A DNA stretch of 34,004 nt from a virus, in the IMG/VR virus record IMGVR_UViG_3300032323_002101, positions 1-34,004 of that record. One strand, given 5' to 3'. The notes below the pieces were generated by a model. That model was not told the origin of the DNA. It ran no database searches and worked only from the letters and a program-made list of their open reading frames with translations. Position numbers and translations under genes: made by a program. Of this stretch, positions 23,601-29,996 are shown in pieces; within the stretch, counting starts at the first letter, position 1; each line of letters begins with the position of its first letter.

Positions 23601-24878
23601 GCACCAAATCAGCAAGGCATGGCGGAAGGTAAGCCAAGAGCCGTTGACGCACAAGGCAATCCAGTAGACTGGACAAAAACATATCCTGTAGATGATAGTA
23701 ACAAGACCAAGGCATCAACACCGGGTAGCTATTCTACCTCTAAAGGTGTTGTGACAAAGACTCCTACAGGACTAATACATATGGCACGTAGTAGTCCACC
23801 AAAACCAAACCCAGTGGAAGGTGTGGCAGAAGCACAGACAGATTATCAAAAGCGTCGTCAACGTGAGCGTGATGTAGATGCTGGTAAGCCTGTGAGCCGT
23901 CAGCCTAAGAATCCACAGAATGATTATTTTGCTCGTCGCAAAAAAGAAAAAAAGCACGACATGGATGAGGCTATTAGCAAAAAAGATTTGCTCAGCCGAC
24001 TACAAAAGGATCTGCCAAAAGTTAATGATCCAAAAAATAAAGATGCCAAACCAGTTGTATGGACAGGACCCGGAAAAGATGACTGCGGATACACAGGCTA
24101 TCAAGGCCACGGTATGCCCACTGATAAACAAGAACGAGATCGTATCCGTGCTGATAAGAAAAAAGGTGTAGCAGAGGGTTTGAAACCCGGCGAGTATCAC
24201 ATACACACAGTATATTTCAAAGATGGCACCAAGAAACGTGTACGTGTCACCAGTGATGAAGTTAACGTGGCTGATTACTACAACAAACGTGGCCAGGCTG
24301 TGGACCGTGTAGATTATGATTTTCAAATACACTCCAACATGACTGAACAGTTGGCCATGCCCGGAACCACCATACCACTCAAGAGTGTGATACAAGGCTA
24401 CACTGTGTTTTACAATCCGCAGACTCGTGAAATTAGTGTCACACGCGGCGGTGACAATGCAGAAGCTGCCATTGAACAGGCTCAGTTAAACACACCCAGC
24501 GTAAAAGCCTTTCGACAAGCAGTTGATCGTATGATTGACAAGATTGAAACAGAATCAATCAACGAAGAAACTCAAGATGATCGCAACGCCCGTATCATTG
24601 CCGGCGAAATCGAAGACGCAATGGCACAGGGCAAAGAAGAAGTGGTCAAACAAAAAATCAAACAGTTGATCAACGTAGGTTATACCTTGGACAAGAATGG
24701 CAAGTTGCAACGCATGGGCATGTACGAAGATCAAGCCCTGCAAGAAGAACAGGATGCCTGCTACCGTAAAGTAAAAGCAAGATACAAGGTATGGCCCAGT
24801 GCTTATGCATCAGGTGCATTGGTGCAGTGCCGCAAGAAGGGTGCTGCCAACTGGGGCGAAGGCGGTAAGAAAAAATGA
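20607..24878 (+). CDS. giant mosaic protein, possible packaged polyprotein
   Basis: A 1423-residue protein without overall family match, starting M-N-L-L-N-L-I-E-D. Order: helical N-terminal part (1-245) ending at P-K-I-K-E-A and a run of ten A; coiled region (260-340); Ala/Pro/Gln/Lys-rich linker (345-435); KOW/SH3-like beta domain (about 475-530) with V-G-D-P-V-I-I-Q-G and G-D-V-V-E-F-G; helical and linker modules; D-P-K-N-K-D-A-K-P-V-V-W-T-G-P-G-K module; Y-H-I-H-T-V-Y-F-K-D-G-T module; and a final A-C-Y-R-K-V-K-A-R-Y-K-V-W-P-S-A-Y-A-S-G Cys/basic module. Modules are split by sites such as F-G-L-K-E-A, I-G-I-K-E-A, Y-V-K-E-A, G-M-A-E-G, G-V-A-E-A, D-M-D-E-A and G-V-A-E-G. This suggests gene-cassette accretion and protease processing; both are inference. 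Confidence 0.85.
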   Translation: MNLLNLIEDITTGHDNLRALMQAGQSGQDAVLNIGGETVTLDPMEARWMFSKYKAFNKAGRQEEFLNHLADPVKFDQHMKQLRDLIDKQKNFQGSVPGQRGVEGDTYPGQMEEAEAVEEIAQQDPNNMTPQTRGKLNWENMIKDYMGNKPYTEFEFSNDRPLTVYRTQVYAILKAFGSMKPQNKVNTILNTFGDKMATVEYLDKLRAKGLMPKKVPAYVPPGTEPVPPGQMSLPGMDTPKIKEAQAQKKNSEVTDRKNLVNPRVARAFQLARARQTAAGSDIEAFVQDELEKQTQTDQTIKDLEAVNRRQDAALKKAQVLDLRQGNDISDIETQLDRLSQKLQVIKTAKPAASQSPAAQPATPDTAPAPQQPTAAEPQAPVAQPDIQQQPSDVAEPTVAKKKPAARKKASTTKVSKPRKTSKPAPTPTPDNVLQFPQGGRRGQASDEVAAALQGVDMSDELATGTFGLKEAADELQVGDPVIIQGNVEFKDKTGDVVEFGRDKNFVIVDLYNFGKHAFHASNVRYNDYADQEDYVDEGRMKDLAIGGQTMPSTRSGNYVVIQKKQDTVVPIRQHPDSLSAQKHAQAIKNKYPGMQIGIQSPEGTVKYIGIKEAQTSINRFSIAQPPAGGTNKQREEFLNARDRLFRQMQSASPGEKEAIRLKIADLEGQAQSQGVKIRETEDLNRSGYNAIKSLSDWAEKMNAMRELQKDIALMSDPESKAAVQQRIGDLLKIGIKQGYVKEALSDRAMAVLRGLQQPTQPAPVAVDLNVPEPTSEPQMDLATAKKRIAQLDELIRMKEQIDRLFVRAQNARGGIYPGLQSDIEDEELYGVPQSDKEYEILKDKYTKDLAALQKFIAMKKAVYREGREIVGESSALVRLKQARQALSQGKGQLNELDLFDKRKTYFKMGNGQWIVSNYRNLGSLNGPAYDQQFFRSLQWLTPSVAQALGLDVKLANKGPIGSNVYDFTKPTQLSHWNVNHDLIDAVQDWVVKNPPSATAPNQQGMAEGKPRAVDAQGNPVDWTKTYPVDDSNKTKASTPGSYSTSKGVVTKTPTGLIHMARSSPPKPNPVEGVAEAQTDYQKRRQRERDVDAGKPVSRQPKNPQNDYFARRKKEKKHDMDEAISKKDLLSRLQKDLPKVNDPKNKDAKPVVWTGPGKDDCGYTGYQGHGMPTDKQERDRIRADKKKGVAEGLKPGEYHIHTVYFKDGTKKRVRVTSDEVNVADYYNKRGQAVDRVDYDFQIHSNMTEQLAMPGTTIPLKSVIQGYTVFYNPQTREISVTRGGDNAEAAIEQAQLNTPSVKAFRQAVDRMIDKIETESINEETQDDRNARIIAGEIEDAMAQGKEEVVKQKIKQLINVGYTLDKNGKLQRMGMYEDQALQEEQDACYRKVKARYKVWPSAYASGALVQCRKKGAANWGEGGKKK
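21346..21355 (+). repeat. run of ten A inside the giant gene
   Basis: The 10-A homopolymer encodes Q-K-K-N around residues 247-250. Loss or gain of one A, in DNA or RNA, puts a stop within a few codons in either frame (TAA at 21366-21368 after loss; TGA soon after gain). Slippage would release an N-terminal product of about 250 residues at a module boundary. Confidence 0.6.
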
Positions 24879-25228
24879 GATACAAAGAAATTCTTGAAGC
24901 TTGTTGGACAGGGTACCGTCAAGCAGGCATGAAGAAAAAAGGCAACCGTCAGGTGCCCAACTGTGTGCCTGTGAGCGAAGAGCACATGGAAGAAGATCTC
25001 CGTAAGTGGTTTAAAGAAAAATGGGTGCGTTTTGGACCCGATGGCAAGATACGTGGCGACTGTGCTCGCGGAGATGATTCAGAAGGCAAGCCCAAGTGCT
25101 TGCCACAATCAAAAGCACACAGCCTGGGTAAAAAAGGCCGTGCATCAGCGGCTTCACGCAAGCGTAGGCAGGATCCCAACCCTGAAAGAAAAGGAGCAGC
25201 CATCAACGTGGCGACGAAGAAAAAATGA
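24875..25228 (+). CDS. Cys/Lys-rich small protein, DUF5872-like
   Basis: A 117-residue very basic protein beginning M-R-Y-K-E-I-L-E-A-C-W, a looser tag with an I-L-E-A site. Residues 10-33 carry W-T-G-Y-R-Q-A-G-M-K-K-K-G-N-R-Q-V-P-N-C, and residues 40-117 match the plan K-E-K-W-V-R-F, D-G-K-I-R-G-D-C, K-P-K-C-L-P, then Ser/Lys/Arg-rich, as in DUF5872 proteins. Four spaced cysteines could bind a metal or form disulfides; high Lys/Arg content suggests DNA or RNA contact. Both segments recur as cassettes in proteins of uncultured aquatic phages as far as I recall. ATGA overlaps on both sides. Confidence 0.75.
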   Translation: MRYKEILEACWTGYRQAGMKKKGNRQVPNCVPVSEEHMEEDLRKWFKEKWVRFGPDGKIRGDCARGDDSEGKPKCLPQSKAHSLGKKGRASAASRKRRQDPNPERKGAAINVATKKK

Positions 25229-25323
25229 GAACCTATAACTTTACTATCAACAACAATCCATATACAATTGTGGCTAGAAACTTTAGTCAAGCTCTAGAAC
25301 AGCTACGACAATTGATTGCTTAA
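25225..25323 (+). CDS. 32-residue peptide resembling one repeat module
   Basis: ATG at 25225 (ATGA overlap with the gene before) opens a 32-codon frame: M-R-T-Y-N-F-T-I-N-N, then Y-T-I-V-A-R-N-F-S-Q-A-L-E-Q-L-R. The strand-turn-strand-helix plan is that of the repeats in the giant protein at 8170 and of the 60-residue product at 17506. Its stop forms part of the late-like box before the next gene. Very short, so real expression is uncertain. Confidence 0.5.
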   Translation: MRTYNFTINNNPYTIVARNFSQALEQLRQLIA

Positions 25324-25326
25324 ATA
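25321..25326 (+). promoter_or_regulatory. late-promoter-like box TAAATA
   Basis: TAAATA at 25321-25326 ends five bases before the ATG at 25332, the same spacing as at 1625, 5983 and 18921. The first three bases are the stop codon of the preceding small gene, so the match is partly forced. Confidence 0.4.
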
Positions 25327-25331
25327 AACAC

Positions 25332-25739
25332 ATGAGAAACTATATCAATCTACTAGAAGCCTTGGAACGTGGTTGCCCACCGGCCACACAAAGCATTGAT
25401 GTCAATTTAAAGAATCGCCAAAAGGCCATTGAAGAGTATCACTATGGTCCACTAAATCCCAATGAGCCCAATGAAGAATATTGGCAGGAGTTGGCAGACA
25501 AGTGGAACACCAATGATATTGAATCAGTCAAGAACAATCGTTGTGGAAACTGTGCGGCCTTTGACATTTCGGAAGACATGTTGGACTGCATAGCCAAAGG
25601 CATTGGATCAGAACCTGGTAGTGATGCACACGACACCGTTGATGCTGGTCAACTAGGCTACTGTAAGTTTTTAAAATTTAAATGTGCTGCCAAGCGTACT
25701 TGTGATGCTTGGGTTGAAGGTGGCCCTGTTACAAAATGA
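25332..25739 (+). CDS. Cys-rich protein, likely metal- or Fe-S-binding
   Basis: A 135-residue protein beginning M-R-N-Y-I-N-L-L-E-A-L. L-L-E-A would be a good T4-type prohead protease site. After Y-H-Y-G-P-L-N-P-N-E-P and a helix comes a cluster of cysteines: N-R-C-G-N-C-A-A-F, M-L-D-C-I, G-Y-C-K-F-L-K-F-K-C-A-A-K-R-T-C-D-A-W. The order recalls high-potential iron-sulfur-type and similar small phage Cys proteins; six or seven Cys with two in C-x-x-C spacing support a bound metal. Substrate and role are unknown. ATGA overlap with the next tagged gene. Confidence 0.75.
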   Translation: MRNYINLLEALERGCPPATQSIDVNLKNRQKAIEEYHYGPLNPNEPNEEYWQELADKWNTNDIESVKNNRCGNCAAFDISEDMLDCIAKGIGSEPGSDAHDTVDAGQLGYCKFLKFKCAAKRTCDAWVEGGPVTK

Positions 25740-26251
25740 GAGCGCAGGAATTTGTCACAGAAAAATGGAGCGCCAAATACAAACGCTCTATCAACTGCTC
25801 TAACCCCAAAGGGTTCAGCCAGAAGGCACATTGTGCTGGACGCAAGCTCAAAGAGTTTGCTATCAGTCCTGAGCGTGACAACAACGATGATGTACCGGAT
25901 CCTATTTTTGTTTTGGCCAACCGCTGGTGGAATGCCACAGACAAGCAACCACAGATTGAACATGTGTTAAACAGCCTGGGCTGGAGTATACATCAAGTTG
26001 AGTCAGAGGATGATGCTGTGCAACTACAGCACCGTGATGGTACTACACATTTTATTTCAGCTGATGAATTTGATCCAGATCTCAACGAACAACAACTTGA
26101 TGAACTCATGTTTAAAGGCAGTCAATGTACCAAGGACTGTTCAGGACATCGTGCAGGGTACGAGTGGAGTGCTCGCAAAGGCAATCGCACTGCTAACTCC
26201 TGGAGTCAAAGTTTTAACAACGGAGCGGCAATTCGAAATGCAGGAAGATAA
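25736..26251 (+). CDS. tagged Cys-rich basic protein with two cassette modules
   Basis: A 171-residue protein starting M-R-A-Q-E-F-V-T-E-K-W, a full tag. Directly after comes S-A-K-Y-K-R-S-I-N-C-S-N-P-K-G-F-S-Q-K-A (about 12-31) with a following C-A-G-R-K, then a globular middle (50-120: F-V-L-A-N-R-W-W-N-A, I-H-Q-V-E-S-E-D-D-A-V-Q-L) and a C-terminal module G-S-Q-C-T-K-D-C-S-G-H-R-A-G-Y-E-W with an N-G-A-A end. These modules recur in proteins of uncultured aquatic phages to my memory, always short, basic and Cys-containing. Possible zinc or nucleic-acid binding is inference. Confidence 0.75.
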   Translation: MRAQEFVTEKWSAKYKRSINCSNPKGFSQKAHCAGRKLKEFAISPERDNNDDVPDPIFVLANRWWNATDKQPQIEHVLNSLGWSIHQVESEDDAVQLQHRDGTTHFISADEFDPDLNEQQLDELMFKGSQCTKDCSGHRAGYEWSARKGNRTANSWSQSFNNGAAIRNAGR

Positions 26252-26252
26252 C

Positions 26253-26324
26253 ATGAACGAATATCCAGTGTATCCTGAAGATGATGGATACGATCGACCA
26301 CGCAATCCCTACTCACCAGTATGA
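26253..26324 (+). CDS. possible 23-residue peptide
   Basis: ATG at 26253 follows the preceding stop by one base, behind AGGAAG, and its TGA overlaps the next ATG at 26321. The product is M-N-E-Y-P-V-Y-P-E-D-D-G-Y-D-R-P-R, Tyr/Pro/Asp-rich and probably unstructured. It may mainly keep ribosomes moving into the GIY-YIG gene. Tight fit at both ends is the only support. Confidence 0.45.
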   Translation: MNEYPVYPEDDGYDRPRNPYSPV

Positions 26325-26848
26325 GATTAAACGAAATACAACTAGGCCGTAGTGTTACCTACAACTTCTACGACATCTATGCCTTGGTCAAACAGCGTGA
26401 AGGTCGCCCAGGACTGACCATACGTCTACGCAATGATCGTCCAACAGAAACAAAGAAGTCAGGAATCTACGTTTGGAAACATCCTGACTGGGGTTATTTT
26501 TATGTGGGCATCGCGGCGGCTGATAACTTTACAGCACGTTGGCACAAGCACATACAGAAGTTACTGGACCAATGCACTTCGGCAGCACAGATGCACAACT
26601 GGAAACAGTTTGCTGATAAATTCCGCGACGCTGGGTACGGCATTGATGATCTCAAAGATGTACAGTTACGTTTCTACCCTATTACCACAGTGGCACAACA
26701 TGGCAATAAAGAACAATTAAAAGCAGAACTCAAAGCCATTGAAGACCGACTCACAGCCTGGCTTAACCCTGCTTGCAATTATCAATACGATCCCACTCGC
26801 CCCAGCGCCACACGAATTCCTCCTCAGAGGACACCTAACACACCTTAG
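26321..26848 (+). CDS. GIY-YIG family nuclease with tag-like start
   Basis: A 175-residue protein beginning M-R-L-N-E-I-Q-L-G. The GIY-YIG core is intact: S-G48-I-Y-V-W, Y-F-Y61-V-G-I-A, F-T-A-R73-W with the catalytic Arg, E141 in A-I-E-D-R-L-T-A-W as metal ligand, and N-P-A-C-N near the end. It should make a metal-dependent cut in DNA. GIY-YIG enzymes in T4-like phages include homing endonucleases (SegA, I-TevI) and host-DNA-degrading EndoII. No intron or interrupted gene is seen, and there is no DNA-binding domain beyond the core, so a homing role is less clear; a packaged nuclease acting on host DNA is possible given the context. Confidence 0.85.
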   Translation: MRLNEIQLGRSVTYNFYDIYALVKQREGRPGLTIRLRNDRPTETKKSGIYVWKHPDWGYFYVGIAAADNFTARWHKHIQKLLDQCTSAAQMHNWKQFADKFRDAGYGIDDLKDVQLRFYPITTVAQHGNKEQLKAELKAIEDRLTAWLNPACNYQYDPTRPSATRIPPQRTPNTP

Positions 26849-26940
26849 GACCGCTATGGTGCGTGGCCGGCTGCTGGCCTGACTGAACAGGATTCGCTAC
26901 CCGTTAGTAAGTCAAAAGTGAGCACCTTTACCGAAACTGT

Positions 26941-26969
26941 TTGACTTTCCAAAAGATCTGTTGTATAAT
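26941..26969 (+). promoter_or_regulatory. strong sigma70 promoter for the dsbA-like and replication genes
   Basis: TTGACT at 26941-26946 and TATAAT at 26964-26969 with 17 bases between. It lies in the longest non-coding gap of the window (26849-26992) and is followed by AAGGAG (26978-26983) ten bases before ATG. This marks the switch from the late-type cargo region to a replication operon. The rest of the gap holds no clear gene. Confidence 0.9.
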
Positions 26970-26992
26970 AGCTCAACAAGGAGATTTTTAAC

Positions 26993-27253
26993 ATGGACAA
27001 TCGAGTTTTTAGCGGCGAACAAAAAGCCAAACTTACACAAATCATCAACGAAGGCATGCAGGTCATGCATGAGATTGAAACACTCAATGGTGGACTGTCT
27101 GACACTATCAAGGCAGTGGCAGAAGAAATGGACATCAAACCCAGTGTACTCAAGAAAGCTATCAAACTGGCACACAAGGCTGAATTTGGTCGTGAACAAC
27201 AGGATCATGCTTTGTTGGAAACAATTTTGACCACTGTTGGCAAAACTCTATAA
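26993..27253 (+). CDS. dsbA: DsbA-like small dsDNA-binding protein
   Basis: An 86-residue helical protein: F-S-G-E-Q-K-A-K-L-T-Q-I-I-N-E-G, T-L-N-G-G-L-S-D-T-I-K-A-V-A-E-E-M-D-I-K-P-S-V-L-K-K-A-I-K-L-A-H-K. Length, composition and the D-I-K-x-x-V-L-x-K-A-I-K-L-A-H-K helix fit T4 DsbA, a dimeric double-strand DNA-binding protein that helps late transcription, and its relatives in marine T4-like phages. Not to be confused with host thiol oxidase DsbA; no C-x-x-C is present. Strong promoter and Shine-Dalgarno lie upstream. The DNA polymerase gene follows after a structured leader. Confidence 0.7.
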   Translation: MDNRVFSGEQKAKLTQIINEGMQVMHEIETLNGGLSDTIKAVAEEMDIKPSVLKKAIKLAHKAEFGREQQDHALLETILTTVGKTL

Positions 27254-27256
27254 TTA

Positions 27257-27330
27257 CTGTTATCACAACAGCGTTTCGCCCACGACACGGGCATGAATAA
27301 CGGTATGAGTGGGCCATAAGCCACCAGGAG
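27257..27330 (+). promoter_or_regulatory. structured leader of the DNA polymerase gene, possible autogenous operator
   Basis: Three small hairpins lie in a row: CTGTT/AACAG (27257-27271), GCCC/GGGC (27278-27292, backed by CGTT/AACG), and GTGG-C/GCCAC with one bulged G and loop CATAA (27309-27324). The last ends two bases before the Shine-Dalgarno AGGAG (27326-27330). T4 gp43 represses its own translation by binding a hairpin at this site. An 8-codon reading frame (27293-27319) ends in the third hairpin. Confidence 0.5.
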
Positions 27331-27335
27331 AAAAA

Positions 27336-29996
27336 TTGAGTTACGTTGACGCACTATTTGATCGTGAACACGATCGCATTCATGTAGTAGAAAGAAAAGA
27401 TGGCCGGCGCGAGTATCGCGAGTATCCTGCTACCTATGTGTTCTACTATGATGATCCTCGAGGCAAGTTTCGTAGTATCTACGGAAATTCTGTTTCAAGA
27501 TTTTCCACTCGCAACAACAAAGAGTTCCGCAAAGAACTACGCATTCAGTCGGGCAAAGGTATCTATGAGTCAGATATCAATCCTGTGTTTCGATGCTTTG
27601 AGGACAACTACAAAGGTCAAGACGCACCTAGACTACAAACATGTTTCTTTGACATTGAGGTAGACTTTGATCCTGAACGTGGATTCTCCAAGCCCGACGA
27701 TCCATTTAATCCTATCACTGCTATATCTTTGTATCTTGACTGGTTAGATCAATTAGTTACATTGGTGATTCCTCCCAAGTCCATGAGTGCAGAAACAGCC
27801 AAAGAGATTGCTGAACAGTTTGAAAATACCATGCTGTTTGATCGTGAAGAGGACATGCTCAACACGTTCTTGGATCTTATCGATGCTGCAGATGTGTTAA
27901 GCGGTTGGAACTCAGAAGGCTTTGACATACCGTATACAGTACAACGTATCACTCGTGTGCTCAGTAAAGACGACACACGTCGCATGTGTTTATGGAATCA
28001 ATTTCCCAAGCAACGTACCTTTGAACGCTTTGGTGCAGAAAACTTGACCTTTGACTTGATTGGTCGGGTACACATGGACTATATGCAACTTTATAGGAAA
28101 TATACATATGAAGAACGTCATTCGTACTCTTTGGATGCCATCGGCGATCATGAGCTTGGAGAGAGAAAAACTCAGTTTGAAGGAACGCTGGACCAGTTGT
28201 ACAATCAAAACTTCAAGACGTTCATTGACTACAACAGGCAGGACACCATGTTGCTTGCCCGCTTGGACAAAAAGCTACGATTTCTAGACCTTGCCAATGA
28301 ACTGGCACATGCTAACACTGTGTTGTTGCAGACCACTATGGGTGCTGTGGCAGTGACAGAACAGGCCATCATCAACGAAGCCCATGAACGTGGACTGGTA
28401 GTTCCCAACCGTAAAGAGAGACTCACAGATGAAGACACGCAAGCCGCAGGTGCCTATGTTGCTTATCCCAAAAAAGGCATCCACGAATGGGTCGGAGCCA
28501 TTGACATCAACTCGCTGTATCCCTCGGCTATTAGAGCCCTCAACATGGCGCCAGAAACCATTGTCGGGCAACTCCGACCAACAATGACTGATAGGTATAT
28601 CAAAGACAAAATGAACTCTGGGTCCAGCTTTGCGGCAGCCTGGGAAGGTTTATTTGGCAGTCTTGAATATACAGCAGTGATGGAACAACAACGTGGCACA
28701 GAGATTACTATAGATTGGCAGGACGGTGAAGAAACTGTTCATTCTGCTCCCGATGTATGGAAGATGATCTTTGATAGTAATCAACCATGGATCCTTTCAG
28801 CCAATGGCACAATCTTTACTTTTGAAAACGAAGGCGTGATTCCTGGATTACTGGCACGTTGGTACAGAGAACGAAAAGAACTACAAGCCAAGTTAAAAGA
28901 AGCAACCAGCAAGCAGGACCAGGAATTCTGGGACAAGCGTCAGTTGGTCAAGAAGATTAACTTAAACAGCCTGTACGGCGCTATTTTGAACCCTGGTTGC
29001 AGATTCTTTGACAAACGTATTGGTCAGTCAACCACATTAACTGGTCGTGCCATTGCCTATCACATGGATGCCTATGTCAACGAATGTATCACAGGCAAGT
29101 ATGATCACGTAGGCGAAGCTATTATCTATGGTGACACAGACTCTGTGTACTTTTCTGCTTGGCCAGTGTTGTCTAAAGAAGTCAGAGAAGGCCGCATGGA
29201 ATGGTCAAAAGAGATGTGTGTACAGCTCTACGACAGCATAGCTGATCAAGTCAACGACAGCTTCCCCGGTTTCATGGAACGAGCATTTCATTGCCCTAGA
29301 GAGATGGGATCAATTATCAAAGGCGGTCGTGAACTTGTGGCAGACCGCAGTTTGTTTATTACCAAGAAACGTTATGCTGTTAACATCTATGACAAAGAAG
29401 GTAAGCGCAAGGACGTTGATGGAAAAACAGGATCAATTAAAGCCATGGGTCTGGATCTCAAGCGTAGTGATACGCCCAAAGTCATTCAAGACTTTCTTTG
29501 GGACTTGTTAGAGCGTGTGCTCAATGGTAGTCAACGAGATGAGATCATTGAAATCATACGCAAATTCAAATACGAATTTACCGAGCGCCCGGGTTGGGAA
29601 AAAGGTTCGCCAAAACGTGTAAACAATCTTACGCAGTATCAAAAGAAAGAAGAGCGTGAGGGTCGTGCCAACATGCCAGGACATGTGCGAGCAGCCATGA
29701 ACTGGAATAACATGCGTAGGATGAACAGCGATAACTATTCATTGCAAATCGTTGATGGCATGAAGACCATTGTGTGCAAGTTAAAGTCTAATGCACTGGG
29801 ATGGACGTCGATTGGGTATCCCACAGACGAGATGCACTTGCCACAATGGTTTAAAGACTTGCCGTTTGACGATGCAGAAATGGAAGCCACTGTGGTAGAT
29901 CAAAAAATTGATAACTTGTTGGGTGTGTTAGGATGGGATCTAGGATCAGCTACCAACACAACAAATACTTTCCAATCATTGTTTACATTTGAATGA
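27336..29996 (+). CDS. 43: family B DNA polymerase, T4 gp43-like
   Basis: An 886-residue replicative polymerase with proofreading exonuclease. Exo motifs: F-F-D106-I-E108, S-G-W-N-S-E-G-F-D-I-P-Y and Y-N-R-Q-D-T. Polymerase motifs: A with D390-I-N-S-L-Y-P-S, B with K-K-I-N-L-N-S-L-Y-G, C with G-D600-T-D602-S, and K-K-R-Y. The C-terminus N-T-F-Q-S-L-F-T-F is a likely sliding-clamp-binding peptide; the clamp is encoded at 30951. I prefer TTG at 27336, five bases after AGGAG; the frame is open to GTG at 27309, but that start would sit inside the leader hairpin. T4 gp43 is 898 residues, so size fits. ATGA overlap with the next gene. Confidence 0.97.
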   Translation: MSYVDALFDREHDRIHVVERKDGRREYREYPATYVFYYDDPRGKFRSIYGNSVSRFSTRNNKEFRKELRIQSGKGIYESDINPVFRCFEDNYKGQDAPRLQTCFFDIEVDFDPERGFSKPDDPFNPITAISLYLDWLDQLVTLVIPPKSMSAETAKEIAEQFENTMLFDREEDMLNTFLDLIDAADVLSGWNSEGFDIPYTVQRITRVLSKDDTRRMCLWNQFPKQRTFERFGAENLTFDLIGRVHMDYMQLYRKYTYEERHSYSLDAIGDHELGERKTQFEGTLDQLYNQNFKTFIDYNRQDTMLLARLDKKLRFLDLANELAHANTVLLQTTMGAVAVTEQAIINEAHERGLVVPNRKERLTDEDTQAAGAYVAYPKKGIHEWVGAIDINSLYPSAIRALNMAPETIVGQLRPTMTDRYIKDKMNSGSSFAAAWEGLFGSLEYTAVMEQQRGTEITIDWQDGEETVHSAPDVWKMIFDSNQPWILSANGTIFTFENEGVIPGLLARWYRERKELQAKLKEATSKQDQEFWDKRQLVKKINLNSLYGAILNPGCRFFDKRIGQSTTLTGRAIAYHMDAYVNECITGKYDHVGEAIIYGDTDSVYFSAWPVLSKEVREGRMEWSKEMCVQLYDSIADQVNDSFPGFMERAFHCPREMGSIIKGGRELVADRSLFITKKRYAVNIYDKEGKRKDVDGKTGSIKAMGLDLKRSDTPKVIQDFLWDLLERVLNGSQRDEIIEIIRKFKYEFTERPGWEKGSPKRVNNLTQYQKKEEREGRANMPGHVRAAMNWNNMRRMNSDNYSLQIVDGMKTIVCKLKSNALGWTSIGYPTDEMHLPQWFKDLPFDDAEMEATVVDQKIDNLLGVLGWDLGSATNTTNTFQSLFTFE

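Noticed and set aside
25311-25349. ATTGAT/ATCAAT pairing around the start at 25332
   Set aside because: AT-only 6-bp stem with a long loop; likely chance.
26849-26940. GC-rich stretch with GGATTCGC suggesting a tRNA T-loop
   Set aside because: No 7-bp acceptor stem, anticodon arm or D arm could be drawn; only short GGCC pairings are present.
27309-27335. GTG start for DNA polymerase, nine codons upstream of TTG
   Set aside because: It lies in a hairpin and has no Shine-Dalgarno, whereas TTG 27336 has AGGAG five bases before it and gives the expected N-terminus.
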